A DNA stretch of 64,000 bases from Pterobdella sp. o SKG-2022 (lineage: Eukaryota; Annelida; Clitellata; Hirudinida; Piscicolidae). Positions 34,471 to 45,585 of this stretch are shown in pieces. The first letter of the stretch is position 1; every line of letters starts with the position of its first letter. Made by a program: the position numbers and the translations under genes. The DNA lies in the NCBI GenBank assembly GCA_964035795.1, contig OZ038321.1, positions 9,824,294-9,888,293 of the forward strand, given 5' to 3'. The notes beneath the pieces were generated by a model. The model saw only the letters and a list, made by a program, of their open reading frames with translations, ran no database searches and was not told the origin of the DNA.

Positions 34471-35922
34471 AGTCACTAGCCCAAATAAAAATAATAATTA
34501 TTATGAAATCTTTGCTCTCTTTGCTTGACTATTTTGTTGTTCAGGTTCAAGTCTTATCTTTTTATGAGATGGTGAATTGATGGAATGCTGAAAATTTATT
34601 GATAGCTGAGAATGAAGCTGAAAATGTACTAATGTTGATGGTTAAAGATGAAGCTTACTTGATGTTGATGGTGCTCGTCAAAAATACTTTGCCTTTTTTA
34701 AAGCATTGATGAATATTTTTGAATTTAGGATCATCATATGCTTCAATTCTTTAATAATATCATTTATTTCTTGCATTTGACTTTTCCTCATTGAATTTTG
34801 TTTGATATCCCATTTTTTCTTAATGCAAAGTAAAATAAAGTTTTTTGAATCGTTTTTTTAAGAGCTATTTTTGTATGAGCCTGCATATTGTCAAGCTTAT
34901 ACAAAATTCCGGACAATTGCACATTTATTTATAGATGCTTAAGTTGCATTGAGCACAAGTTAAAACAAAACTTCCTTTTTTCTAAGTTTCCAAGGTAATA
35001 TATTCTATATTCCCCTCCTTGACTCTTTAGGTATGTCCCATCGCCATTCTTCAGTTTAACCGCCTAAAGATTTAAATCCAATAGATGGTTTTTATTAAAA
35101 ACTCTTAGAAAGCCGTTAATTTCTTTTTTTTGTCTTGAACCTTTTTATCCCTCAATTTTCTGTTCACAAATGTCATATGACTTCAAGAGAGTCTTTAATC
35201 TCTAAGCCAGTAGCACCTATAAAGCTTCTCCTTCTATTCTTGGAAACTTCAACAAAGATTGCTTAAATAATGTACGCACTTTCAGTTTATAATTGACCAC
35301 TCTTTCTTCCATACAAAGCTTCAAAGTCAAATTCAATTAAGAAATTTTTAGAGTGTGCATTGGCTTCAACTTGGATTTTTAAGATTCGCAAAAGACATAA
35401 ACGAGCTTTCAGGTGGATCGATGAGGTTTAGTGTTGTGTTAAAACACAACCTCAATTCGATCAATATTGTTAAACCTTATCACTACGATGAGGATCATTT
35501 TTTCTTTTCTGCAAATTAAAAATTTTTTCGAATAAAAGTGTTTTTCTCAGTGTGCAGCTAAATCAAGACTGAAAATTCAAAAATGCATGATCTCATTTCA
35601 AAATGAAAGAAATGATTGGAGAAATTTATCAGTAGGTTTAAGAGAAGTTTCAAGTTCAAATTTAAAAATTTCTAAAGTTTATCTTTTTTCAATTTGATAA
35701 AGTTTTATTTAAAATTAGAATTAAACTGAAAAATTAATATTTCTTTGGAAAGGGTGTAATTAACATTATCGTTGAATATTACAAATGTCTTCTCATAGCC
35801 TATGTTTGTTTGTCATAGTATTTACTAACTATTAATTTTATTTAGAACTTTTTAAAACAAATTTCAAGTTGAATAAAAAAAATATTTTGTGTTTCGAAAA
35901 TTTTTAAAATTAAAAGTTAAAA
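34471..35922. other. AP2M1 upstream region, AT-rich
   Basis: No exon found. Around 34990-35090 the minus strand reads LKNGDGTYLKSQGGEYRIYY and LGNL, which looks protein-like but is isolated and may be an unrecognised element. The AP2M1 promoter should lie just left of 35923; no motif is clear. Confidence 0.35.
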
Positions 35923-36482
35923 ATGATTGGAGGAATTTTCATATACAACCACAAAGGAGAAGTTCTTATATCTAGAGTCTACAGAGATGATATTGGGTAA
36001 CTTAATCTTTATATGCTGAAATTTATGTTTGTCTAGATATACTTATAATTCTACAGACGAAATGCTGTTGATGCTTTTCGAGTAAGTGTTATCCATGCAC
36101 GACAACAAGTTAGATCGCCAGTGACAAATATAGCTAGGACATCATTTTTCCACATAAAGCGTTCAAATGTGTGGTTGGCAGCTGTGACCAAGCAAAATGT
36201 CAATGCCGCTATGGTTTTTGAGTTCCTTGTAAAAATGGTTAACATTATGCAGTCATATTTTGGAAAAGTTTCTGAAGAAAACATCAAAAATAATTTCGTG
36301 CTTATTTATGAACTACTTGATGGTTAATATATTTTATTTGTCAGTTCTTTTTTCTTTTGGAGTTTTAATCTAGATTTTTAATTTTGATATTTAATTCAGA
36401 AATTCTTGATTTTGGCTACCCACAAAACACTGACATGGGTGTCTTGAAAACATTCATTACTCAATCTGGAATTAAAACACAA
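35923..36482 (+). CDS. AP2M1: AP-2 adaptor complex mu subunit, exons 1-3
   Basis: Exons 35923-35996, 36057-36322 and 36400-36482 are separated by introns of 60 and 77 nt and join in phase to encode residues 1-141. The start [20 protein letters not shown] is almost identical to the vertebrate protein, followed by [40 protein letters not shown] and [20 protein letters not shown]. This is the longin-like N-terminal half that binds the beta adaptin in the AP-2 core. The gene continues at 44172, 44867 and 60019. AP2M1 recognises YxxPhi cargo and PIP2 at clathrin-coated pits. An upstream AAAA before ATG is the only start context noted. Confidence 0.97.
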
Positions 36483-36589
36483 GTGAGAATCTATGTGTTT
36501 TTTTCATTTCTAATGAAAGCAAGTACGTAAAAGAAGCATAGAATGATAAAGATTATTCAAAAAATTGTCATATTTTATTATAATCATCA

Positions 36590-37770
36590 TCTTTCTATTT
36601 TTCAAAGAGTTTCTTGCATAACCTATCATAGGCATCTTCAATCAATTAAATACTTCTCATAGCTCCTTTTCCTTTACCAAAGGTTGGCTTTAAAAGGTCA
36701 GTCTCAAAGTCTTTCTACTCATAGCCATTGAGGGGATCTGCATAAGCAATGCCTAGCTTTCTTTTTTCATTCAATACAAATTCATTCTAAGTTTTTTTTT
36801 GGCCTTCCAGGTTTCTTGCAACAATCTAACTCCAACTTATGCACCTGCAAAATCCAATCAGTTCTACGCTTCACGTGTCCAAGCCACCTCATTCTATTGG
36901 TATGAAGAACTACCTCGACGTTTTGAATGCCAAGTTTAGAAAGAAGAGAGTCAGAATGAATGTTATCATTCACTCTAACAATGCATATTCAGTGAATCAT
37001 GGTCAAGGGATGAGGCTTGAGGCAGTTCAATGTGGATACTGTTACAGCCCATGTTTCAGCAGCAAGCAACATAATGAATCTGACACAGGTTGAATAGATA
37101 AGATCTCTGATTAATAAAGATAGATGGTGATTTGTAAGAAGATGTAAAAGTTGCGAAACTTATCTCAAGCACACTTAAAATGTGCTATTTAAACAAGCTC
37201 ACATCCACCACCTGCAGCTAACATATCCCCAAGATAGCAGAAGCCTGAAACAACTTCCAGTGTTTTAACACTAACCATGACTTTCTTCACTTTTCTACCA
37301 TCAACAGACCAAGGCAGCGAGCACATTTGAAGTCAAGATCTGAGGCCAAGGAACCTTTTTTGTGCACTCGTTGTCTGAAACTGCCACAATGAATGCCATT
37401 TCTACCCAAACCTGTTTGACATACACCCTAAGGATGATTTCCAGATTTCTTCAACACATCAAGATAAGTACCAGAGACCATTAGCTTTGTCTCACCCATA
37501 TTCACCCACAACCCTTAATTTTCCACGTTGTCAAATTTGCAGCAATTTCACCCATGGACTGAGCAAATCAAGTCATCTGGATACATGATCTTCCAGCCTG
37601 TACAAAACTTCAAAGATAGAGCTTCTAGCAGAATATGAAAGAGTAATGGACCAAAAACGGAACCTTGATGGACACACAATAGAACATCAAACGAGTTGCT
37701 CCACTCATCAACTACTCTCAGCCTGTTTCTCACTTTCTTGTACATGGGTTGTATAATTCTCACAACCCTA
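36590..37770 (-). pseudogene. Family A LINE 3' part (A2), in AP2M1 intron 3
   Basis: From right to left: MYKKVRNRLRVVDEWSNSFD, VLLCVHQGSVFGPLLFHILL, MYPDDL (catalytic box decayed to YPDD), the zinc-finger remnant, then SDSLLSKLGIQNVEVVLHTN with RMRWLGHVKRRTDWI and LELDCCKKPGRPKKN. It ends at the family 3' terminus with CAATCAATT at about 36640. It is truncated upstream of the RT palm. Confidence 0.82.
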
Positions 37771-37969
37771 CCATCATTGGCCTAACTTTTGACCTAAAAC
37801 CAAACTTTTTTTTATTCCGAGCACTCTAATCACGAGAGGGTGCTTCTCAGGTTCCCATCAAGACCATCCAGTTTTTCAGAAGTTCAGCTGCTTTTACAGG
37901 GCTGGTCCACAGACTCTTGGATCCCAGTGTGATACTTACTTTGGGGCAGGTGAAGAAGTGAGAGTGGGT

Positions 37970-38245
37970 GTGATGGTTAGGGATTGGATGACGGTGAGAT
38001 TTTGTTGAAGTGTGAAAGGATGAAAGGCTTTTTGTTTGATCTGAGTTGGGCGAGAGTGCGTCGTGTGTGGTGATCTAGGGCGGTTTCTGAGTCGCGTATG
38101 GGAAGGGGTTGTTTGTTGAGGATTTTGTTGTTAGTGGATGATATGTATTCGTGTACTATTTTTGTGTGTATTGTTTTCATTTTTGTTTGTGCGTGAGAGG
38201 TGTTCTGAGAAAAGGATATGTTTAATGTGTAGTAGTTGTTGTTGG
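37970..38245 (-). pseudogene. Family N LINE 3' part, host of the V insertion
   Basis: Encodes NNNYYTLNISFSQNTSHAQT, then IHTKIVHEYISSTNNKILNK and HHTRRTLAQLRSNKKPFILS. Its upstream portion continues on the far side of the 3.7-kb V element (41972-42075), where the reading resumes at PHSTTTT. A deleted stretch to 37780 contains no other gene. Confidence 0.7.
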
Positions 38246-41200
38246 GCATTGCAATATAGTCGTTTTCGTTTGTTCACTCCTACTACCTGGATTCCTTGCT
38301 GCTAGTAATTTCTCTCCATTTCTCCCACACCTTATTGATTGAGTTCGGGTCCTTTGCCAAGCGGTCTGCTGTGACGAGAATTCCTCTGGTCGACGGGTGG
38401 ATAACCGGACAGTAGGAGAACGTGCTTAGCTGTCTTTCTGCATTCCCGCCATAGGGTTGACTATTCGCGGTCGACCTTGTTCATCCTGTATCGAAGATCT
38501 GGGTGGTGACCACTCCGAAGTCTGCTGAGGGTTACTTGTTCCCTTCTACTCAGGAGCTTCTCGTTTGCTCTGTTCAGTAGCTCTCTTCTCTCCCCGTATA
38601 TTTGTCCAAGTCTGGCTTTTGTGACAAACTCCCTGCGTGTGGAGCGCCGAATAGCTGCCTTTGCCGTGGTGTATAGAATGTCAACGTGGCCTTGGTAATA
38701 ATTGGTTCCTTCTTCTGCTCCTACATCGGCCAGTTCATTCCCATCCAATCCTGAAACAAGTGAACGTCACAGTACATTTGCGGTGGTGTCATAACTGTAA
38801 GCTTTCTAAGATGTCTTTCTACGCTGTTGCATAATATCGATGGGCTAAGGTACTTGACTCTTTCGAGGGTTGGTCTATTGTCTGCCACTTCGTACTGTTT
38901 TCAGTTTTTGGTCTTGTGCCACCTTTTCCAACGCAAAAGCAATAACTTCATTCTCTGCTTGGAAAGACGAGCACCATCTACCGGCTGGGATACTAACTGG
39001 GTGGATTACTTTTACTTTTTCAAGGGGTCCCTTCGTGAACACTCTTCCCACTCCACGTTTCTCATTCCCGTTTGATGTTGATCCGTTTGTGTAGATGGTG
39101 AGGTCGAACTACCCAATTCGCCGCCAGCTTCGCCATCGCCTCGTTTTTGTTATTCTCTGCACATGGTCTTATTCCCCCTTCCAGTTTGAATATCAGATCC
39201 CCTTTCTTTATCCACGGAGGTGTCAATTCAGGAAACTGTGAGGGCGCTGCTTTTCCGAAGATTTTCATCCACAATTTCATAGCCTTTTCCCTCCATCTCT
39301 GCTTTTTTGTTCTCTGCTTCACTTTCTTTGGTGCCATTTGTTTTCTCGGGTTACTCTGCTCTCCTCTAAAGCATTTCTCCATTGCTATGACATTTAGTTG
39401 GTCTCGTCGAGTGGCTATCTCGGGGAGTGGCTTCGGCGAATGTAGACTCTCCTGGTGTTGTGCGTAGTTGTCCCGTTATTGCTTGTGCCACGAAGCGTTG
39501 GCTAGCCTCCAACTTCTCGACATTCGTTTCCGAAGTCTATAGTAACCAAGCTGCCGCCACATATTCGATGGGCGACCTGCCTACTGCGATGTAGGTGGCA
39601 CGGAGTGTCTCCTTATCGTATCCTCATTAGGTATTGGCTAGGTGCCTCAACATTACGGCCCTTTTTTCACCTTTTCACAAACTATATCTGTATGGGCTGA
39701 AAACGTCAACTACCGGTCGTACGTCACTTCAAGAAACTTCGGGTTTCCGTTGTTCTTCAGTCTGCATCCGTTCAGCGACAAATTCGGTGCCCATTTTGCT
39801 TCGTGGGTGTTGGTAGAGAAGAATGAACTCCCCGACTTCGCAGCCGATATCGTCATCTTTCACTCCTTCGCCCATTTTTCCAGTTTCCGGAGAGATATTT
39901 GTACCATTTTTTCCGCCTCTTTCAGGTTTGAGTGTTGTGTCCATATTGCTTCATCGTCGGCAAATTTTTTTTTCTCAACTCTTTCTAGCTCCTCGGCTAT
40001 AGCGTCAATGAAGAACAGGATTAACAATGGTGACAGTTCTGATCCTTGAGGGGCTCCTTGCTTAAATGCTTTCTTTTTGCTCTGCTCCCCTTCATACGTC
40101 ACCCAGTTAAACCTGTTTGACAGCCATTCTTGAATCCAGCGAACCATTTGCGTTGATATTCTTGCCATTTTTAACAGCAGTGAATTCCGCCACACACCAT
40201 CATACGCCTTCGAGAAGTCGATAAGCGTCATCACTGTCTTTTGCATTGGGTTTTGCTGGAAACTGTCGGCTATAGATTGTAATAGTCGGAGTAGCTGGTC
40301 TTTGGTGCTTCTTGGCCTGAAGCCGGCTTGAAAGGGTGAAAGAAGATTACCGCTTTCGCTCAGGTGTATCAATCTGTTACATACTATTTTTTCCATCACT
40401 TTCTTGATTACTGACGTGAGGGATATGAGTCTGTAATTCCCTTTTTCGTTCACCTTCTTTCTTGGTTTTGGCATCGGGCGTATATCTGCAACTCTCCATT
40501 CCTGCGAAACTTGTTTGCTTAACCATGATGTATTGTAGATTTCTGTGAGGACTTCAATAGATTTTCGGGCCCATGTAATGCATTAACCTGAAATGGATTC
40601 TGTCTGGTCCGGCTGCCTTGGTTGGATTCATCTATCTGACTGCCGCCCTAACCTCTGCTTTTGAGAACGCCTGACATCCTCCATCTGTATCTTACTTTCT
40701 TTTCAAGTAGTCATTGAGGTTCTCTCTCATCCTTCGGTCAGGCTTCTCAATCTTTAGTGTGGATGCTGCGTGGTATGCGCGTACGAAACCATCGGCTTTC
40801 TGCTTGTTGCTAGCTAACGTCCTGTCTCCTTCTATAATCACTCTGTACGAGTCGTTGTTCTTCGGATTCGTCAGGTTCCGTAGTATCCCCCACATGTTAC
40901 TTGTTCCTTTTGCCTCTATGACTTTTCGCTTCCAAATTTCTCCTTTTCTATCTCTTACCGACGTTTTTAACTCTTTGTCTTTTGCTCTGTACTCTGGTGT
41001 GTGTACGCCGCCTGTCTTTCTTAACTCGTCTCGTTTTGCTTCAATTTTGTCAATCTCTTTCGTGCGCCAGCATTCCTTTGACTTACCTACTGCCTTTAGG
41101 CCGATAGTATTCGTCGCTGTTGCAAGAACCTATGCAGTGAATAGTTTGCACTGTTTTGCTGCACTATCTGGTCTGCTTTCCTCCCATTTAACAAGCTTTT

Positions 41201-41968
41201 TCTCTAACTCTTACTTGAACCGCTCTATCTGGCCTCCCTTCCAGTTCCACACAAGGCACTTCTCCCCCTTATTAGCTACTGCATCGATTAAGGCCGTAAT
41301 CAACAGCGGCTTGTGATTTGATGACAGTCGGTCTAAAGGCTCCCACGTGAACCAGTCTGTCTGTGACTCATGGACAATTGTGATGTCTAGTGTTGACATG
41401 TGACCTGATACTGGATCTTGTCGTGTCAGTAGATCTGAGTTGATTACGCTTCCGTTCTCATTCATATTTTCTTTCCGATGTCTGAGCCTCTCTCGTTTGG
41501 CTGCGCATGTTCGTCCCACAAACTGCTATGTGCATTGAGGTTCACGCACCATATCTCGTTGGATTCTTTCGTGATTGGTAGATCGCCCTCTGTATAGCCT
41601 ATCCTTCTCAGATACGGGGAGTTTTCTGGGGGGAGGTATAAGTTGTGGATCGTGAAAGTATCGCTCTCCTTCAGTGGGATTTTGACAATCTGGTGATCTA
41701 AGCCTCTTTTCTTCACTTTCGGTTGTACCACAGCATACGGGATCTTTTTCTTTAAAATGATAGCTAAGTCTCCTCGTCGTGCTTCACCTTTTAGGTCTCG
41801 GTCTTGTCTGAGCACGGCGTACTCCCCTATTGACGGTTCGATGGAGCCAGCTTCGTTTTTTGTATGCAGGCCACGTTCACTTCTAATTCTTTCAGCAACT
41901 CTTCCAATAGGCTGATTTTTCTCTGAAGACCGTTCGCGTTCCACTGTAGGATTCTTATTTTTTGGTGC
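38246..41968 (-). pseudogene. Vingi/ingi-like LINE, near full length (V1)
   Basis: The element starts at about 41968 with IRILQWNANGLQRKISLLEE, the N-terminal beta strand of the endonuclease. It continues through SDTFTIHNLYLPPENSPYLR and WCVNLNAHSSLWDEHAQPNE to LDRLSSNHKPLLIT, where the catalytic SDH is SNH. The RT follows (40474-39860): RLISLTSVIKKVMEKIVCNR, AGFRPRSTKDQLLRLLQSIA, MTLIDFSKAYDGVW, AFKQGAPQGSELSPLL and KKFADDEAIWTQ with an intact FADD. The last part (38760-38461) is an RNase H end, GNELADVGAEEGTNYYQGHV. One ORF with EN, RT and RNase H fits the ingi/Vingi group; there are at least six frame breaks. It lies in AP2M1 intron 3. Confidence 0.88.
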
Positions 41969-41971
41969 TAT

Positions 41972-42075
41972 GTTGTTGTTGTTGAATGTGGATTTTTTTT
42001 GTATCAGGGGTGAACTTCTTGTGTGGTGAGTAGGTGTAGAGAGTGGGAGAAGTGTGAGGCTTTTTCAAATAAAAT
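41972..42075 (-). pseudogene. Family N fragment, other flank of V1
   Basis: Reverse complement: AAAAGCCTCACACTTCTCCC ... ATCCACATTCAACAACAACA, matching bases 8-95 of the window (AAAAAGCCTCC...ATCCACATTCAACAACAACC). Thus V1 inserted into this repeat at the CAACAACAA run. Confidence 0.68.
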
Positions 42076-42079
42076 CAAT

Positions 42080-42885
42080 TACGAGTATGATTGAAGTGAC
42101 ATTAACTTCAGGAGTTTCTAGACCACTGAGTATTATGAACTTTGATCACAATGTAATTTAATTAAAATTTTTCTAGATATCACAATTTTAAAAAGGATTA
42201 TGCAAGTATAACTGAATAAACAAAACAGAAAACAGAGATTATATGAAATGAAGGTCTGTTTGAAAGAAAAGCAACTATATACTTATATAAATGACATATA
42301 AATATATTATTCTTATATGAATTTATTATTCTCAATTAAATATTTGATGATAAACAAAAAAATATATAAAAATAAAAAATATAATAAAATAAAAAATTTT
42401 GTGCAATCAAATGTTAATTTTAGAAAAAAATTTGAACAACTTTATTGTCTTCATCTTTTTCTTTTATGTCACCACAATTGAAACCAGGAAGTGCTTATCT
42501 TTTTTCTATTGTTAAATTTTTTTTATATTAATTAAATTATGATGTTTTTTTATCTTTTATAGAATATTTTTGGCCTACCGGGTCTTTTAACACCAATCAC
42601 CTTGAAATCTCTAACATTTGAGAGCCAATTTTCATCCAAGTAATGTCAGCTCTTATTACCCCCAAAAAAACCATGAAATATTTATCTTCGTAAGGATTTT
42701 TGTTGCATAAGATGAAAGTTTTGATATTCACAATTCATCTTTTTTTCTATGGAGAGCAAAAAATCTGAAATCATCCCAAAAGAAGTAGTTCTTGTATGTT
42801 ATTGTACTAAGTTATCGAATTTCGAAATAAAATTGCGAAATTATTTTAAATATCAATGTTTTGACATATTTATTTGAATCAGCTA
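42080..42885. other. AP2M1 intron 3, AT-rich
   Basis: No repeat family or coding segment recognised. Confidence 0.4.
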
Positions 42886-42889
42886 GTTT

Positions 42890-43080
42890 TCAAGTATAAA
42901 AGTCGACTATTCGAGCCGCCATTATAGCTTCGACAGGCCGCCTTCGATTGGCGCCAAAGATTATTATTACAAAGTTTTTTATATGCGTTTTGATGTGTGG
43001 AATTTGAAGTGGGAGGATTTTGGTTTTTGGGTGGAGGTTTTGAGTGTTGGTGTCTCGGGTGCAGCCCGTGATTATTCTCA
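42890..43080 (-). pseudogene. Family N fragment
   Basis: Encodes MRIITGCTRDTNTQNLHPKT followed by KILPLQIPHIKTHIKN, matching 10.8-10.9 kb. It abuts the next element without spacer. Confidence 0.65.
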
Positions 43081-43084
43081 TCAT

Positions 43085-44000
43085 CATTATCATTCTATTT
43101 AGATCCCATTTTTCTCAGCAGAGGGTAAGGCTTTTTCGAAAAAAGTTCTATTCCACGTAAGGCGGTCGTTTGGGTCGATTTTCGTCGTATTGAGCTTTGC
43201 CCTTTTCTTCTTCAGCAACTCTTCCCATGTCATCTTTAGCCTACCATCTCTTTCTTTATTGCCTCAGCAACGGCTATCTTGGCTTTCTTTTAATCAGAGA
43301 TATAGCGGGATTTATTTCCAGCCGATGGAAGTTGCTTCCACCTCCAAAAACTTTTCTTCTCCGAGATGATTTTTTGCACATTCTGATTCCATCACCAAGT
43401 TTCACCGTGGTAAAACTTACCCCTACTCATACCACACACCTTTTCAGCAGCTTCAAGAGCGGAAGTTTTATATTTTAACCATGAATCTCGCTAATCGCAT
43501 CTACCAGAAAAAACCTCCATTTTGACTGAAAATTTTTTCTGTATCTTCATTCAAAAGTTTCCACTTTTTTGTGCGATTTTCTTTTTTAGCACAGCTACTT
43601 CGGTCATTTCTAGCCACTTTCCAGCTAAAACTACCTTCAAAAGCTTATGTTGAAGCTCACCTCCAATTACCCTTACATCCTACAAAAATTTTTTTTGCCC
43701 CCTCACTCATCAACACAGTCAATCTGTCCCACTGCACCCTCCATTAAAAGTAACCTTTCTACTATCCTTTATTTCAAACCAACTATTACCCACACACAAA
43801 CCCTTTTCAACACAAAATTCTAAGAGCGATCTCCCCTCCACATTTCTCTTGCCTATTCCAAAACCCCCATGAACATTTTTAAACCCACCAACCTTCTTGC
43901 CAATGTGCTCATTGAAGTCTTCTAAGCAAATCAAAACTTCATTTTCATTTTCCACTTCACACCCTCTAGCCATCTCTTCATAAAACTTCTTTTTCACTCA
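43085..44000 (-). pseudogene. Family A LINE with internal deletion (A7)
   Basis: Endonuclease at 43997-43720: KFYEEMARGCEVENENEVLI, CLEDFNEHIGKKVGGFKNVH, GGFGIGKRNVEGRSLLEFCV, KVTFNGGCSGTD. Then GELQHKLLKVVLAGKW (about 43650) and EKVCGMSRGKFYHGETW with WWNQNVQ (about 43400). After that the RT is absent: the sequence jumps to KERDGRLKMTWEELLKKKRA near 43200, a C-terminal block of a LINE. It is an internally deleted, non-autonomous copy within AP2M1 intron 3. Confidence 0.75.
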
Positions 44001-44144
44001 TCGATCTTCTACATAAGCATAAGCGCTTTTTACCAAAAATAAGAATATGCACTTCTAATTAATTTATGTTTAAATAAAAACCAATCTTATCTACAAAATA
44101 TTTTCAGTAACCACAACTCATAATTAATACGTAAGAGGCTCTAA

Positions 44145-44399
<255 letters not shown>

Positions 44400-44529
44400 T
44401 GAAAGCATTGACTAAAGCTAGCGATTTAAGATAGTTGGGTCAAAAATTGAAGATAGACCAAACAACATAATAAAAAGCATTTAATATCAAAATGCAGTTT
44501 AAGAAAAGGGGAGTGTTACTTTAGATACG

Positions 44530-44645
44530 AACGTTATGTAATGCGGTATTTATATAGCGCTTTTTATTATAGATCAAAGCGCTTTCTAGAAATGTAATAT
44601 AGCCAAAAAACTGTGGAACAGGTGCTAATCGTTGTGATACGAAAT
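44530..44645 (-). repeat. tRNA-derived SINE S1, copy 5, head missing
   Basis: TAATGCGGTATTTATATAGC, ATCAAAGCGCTTTCTAGAAA, CTGTGGAACAGGTGCTAATC are the S1 body and tail in reverse. The tRNA-like head with A and B boxes is lost. It sits in the 559-nt intron 4 of AP2M1. Confidence 0.8.
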
Positions 44646-44866
44646 AGAAACACGTAAATTTCAAACGTGTTTGTGTATATCACTTGATCATGTGAGTTTG
44701 ATTTACGTAAATGAGTATATTTATAAAAGTTTTTGAATGGGGGTAGTATGGTCACTTGAGTATAATTGACTGAAACTGCATTTATAATCATGAAATTTAT
44801 GGTCTATATAGAGTGAAAAAAGAGAAGATAGTGTAATATTCATTCAAATATAATTAATTCACTCAG

Positions 44867-44958
44867 GACAAGTATTGAGTTCACATGTGGTGAGTAGAGT
44901 GGTTATGAAAAGTTACCTTAGTGGCATGCCTGAGTGCAAATTTGGGATAAATGATAAG
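44867..44958 (+). CDS. AP2M1: AP2M1 exon 5
   Basis: Acceptor ACTCAG/GACAAG, donor GATAAG/GTGAGA. Reads [20 protein letters not shown] with [11 protein letters not shown], matching the mu2 sequence after LMSPQ. One substitution, VVSRVV for VSGRVV/AGKVV, is within family variation. Exons 1-5 encode 217 residues without a break. Confidence 0.96.
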
Positions 44959-44984
44959 GTGAGATTCTGATTGTTGTTGAATAA

Positions 44985-45310
44985 CCCTAACCTAATAAAA
45001 CTTGCTTCAAACTGTAGCCAATTCGGCTGGGCTTCCCAACAAGCAGAAATGGAAAAAATAAAAAAATATCGAAGCCTTCCAGATAGCCATATTTTGATCC
45101 CCTTAGCGTTTGAAACCTCTGGTATTTTTGGTTTTAATGCTTTTTCATTTTTTTTTGATTTTGGAAAACACATATCTAAGGCTAAAGATGAGCCCAGAGA
45201 ATTCAAGTGGTTTTTTGAAAGTCACTGGTCATTGTTTGTGGTAATGTTCAGGCAATTCGCTGTGCAGTGTCTTCTTAGTTTTTCGTATACTTGTGTTTCG
45301 TTCTTTTTTG
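44985..45310 (+). pseudogene. C-terminal domain of the YLDD retroelement
   Basis: Encodes QAEMEKIKKYRSLPDSHILI, PLAFETSGIFGFNAFSFFFD and FGKHISKAKDEPREFKWFFE. In related elements this block, of form PLAVETSGAFG...LG, follows the RT. Only this domain is present. It begins within 30 bp of the AP2M1 exon 5 donor. Confidence 0.65.
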
Positions 45311-45549
45311 CCTCTTTATTTTATAACAATATATATATGTAAATATGAATAAATGGCAAAATATTTATTCTCTCGTGTTAACACCTGTTAGTCGATTTTT
45401 TATATTTTTACATTTTCATCTCAATAGTGACATTTTATTGTTATTAGTATTATTATTGTCCATCAAACTCTTATTCATTGTTTAATGCAATTAAATTATT
45501 TCTTTGTATTTTTTTAATATTCATATTATACTGTATTTTTATTAATGGT

Positions 45550-45580
<31 letters not shown>

Positions 45581-45585
45581 ATCAA
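45311..45585. other. AT-rich, (TA)n near 45554-45578
   Basis: Ends in a (TA)13-type run followed by TCAATCAATCAAAT, which is like the family A 3' tail but without the rest of that element. Confidence 0.5.

Noticed and set aside
39062..41316. Plus-strand open frames of 60-200 codons
   Set aside because: They are the opposite strand of the V1 retrotransposon, which codes on minus with recognisable EN, RT and RNase H motifs.
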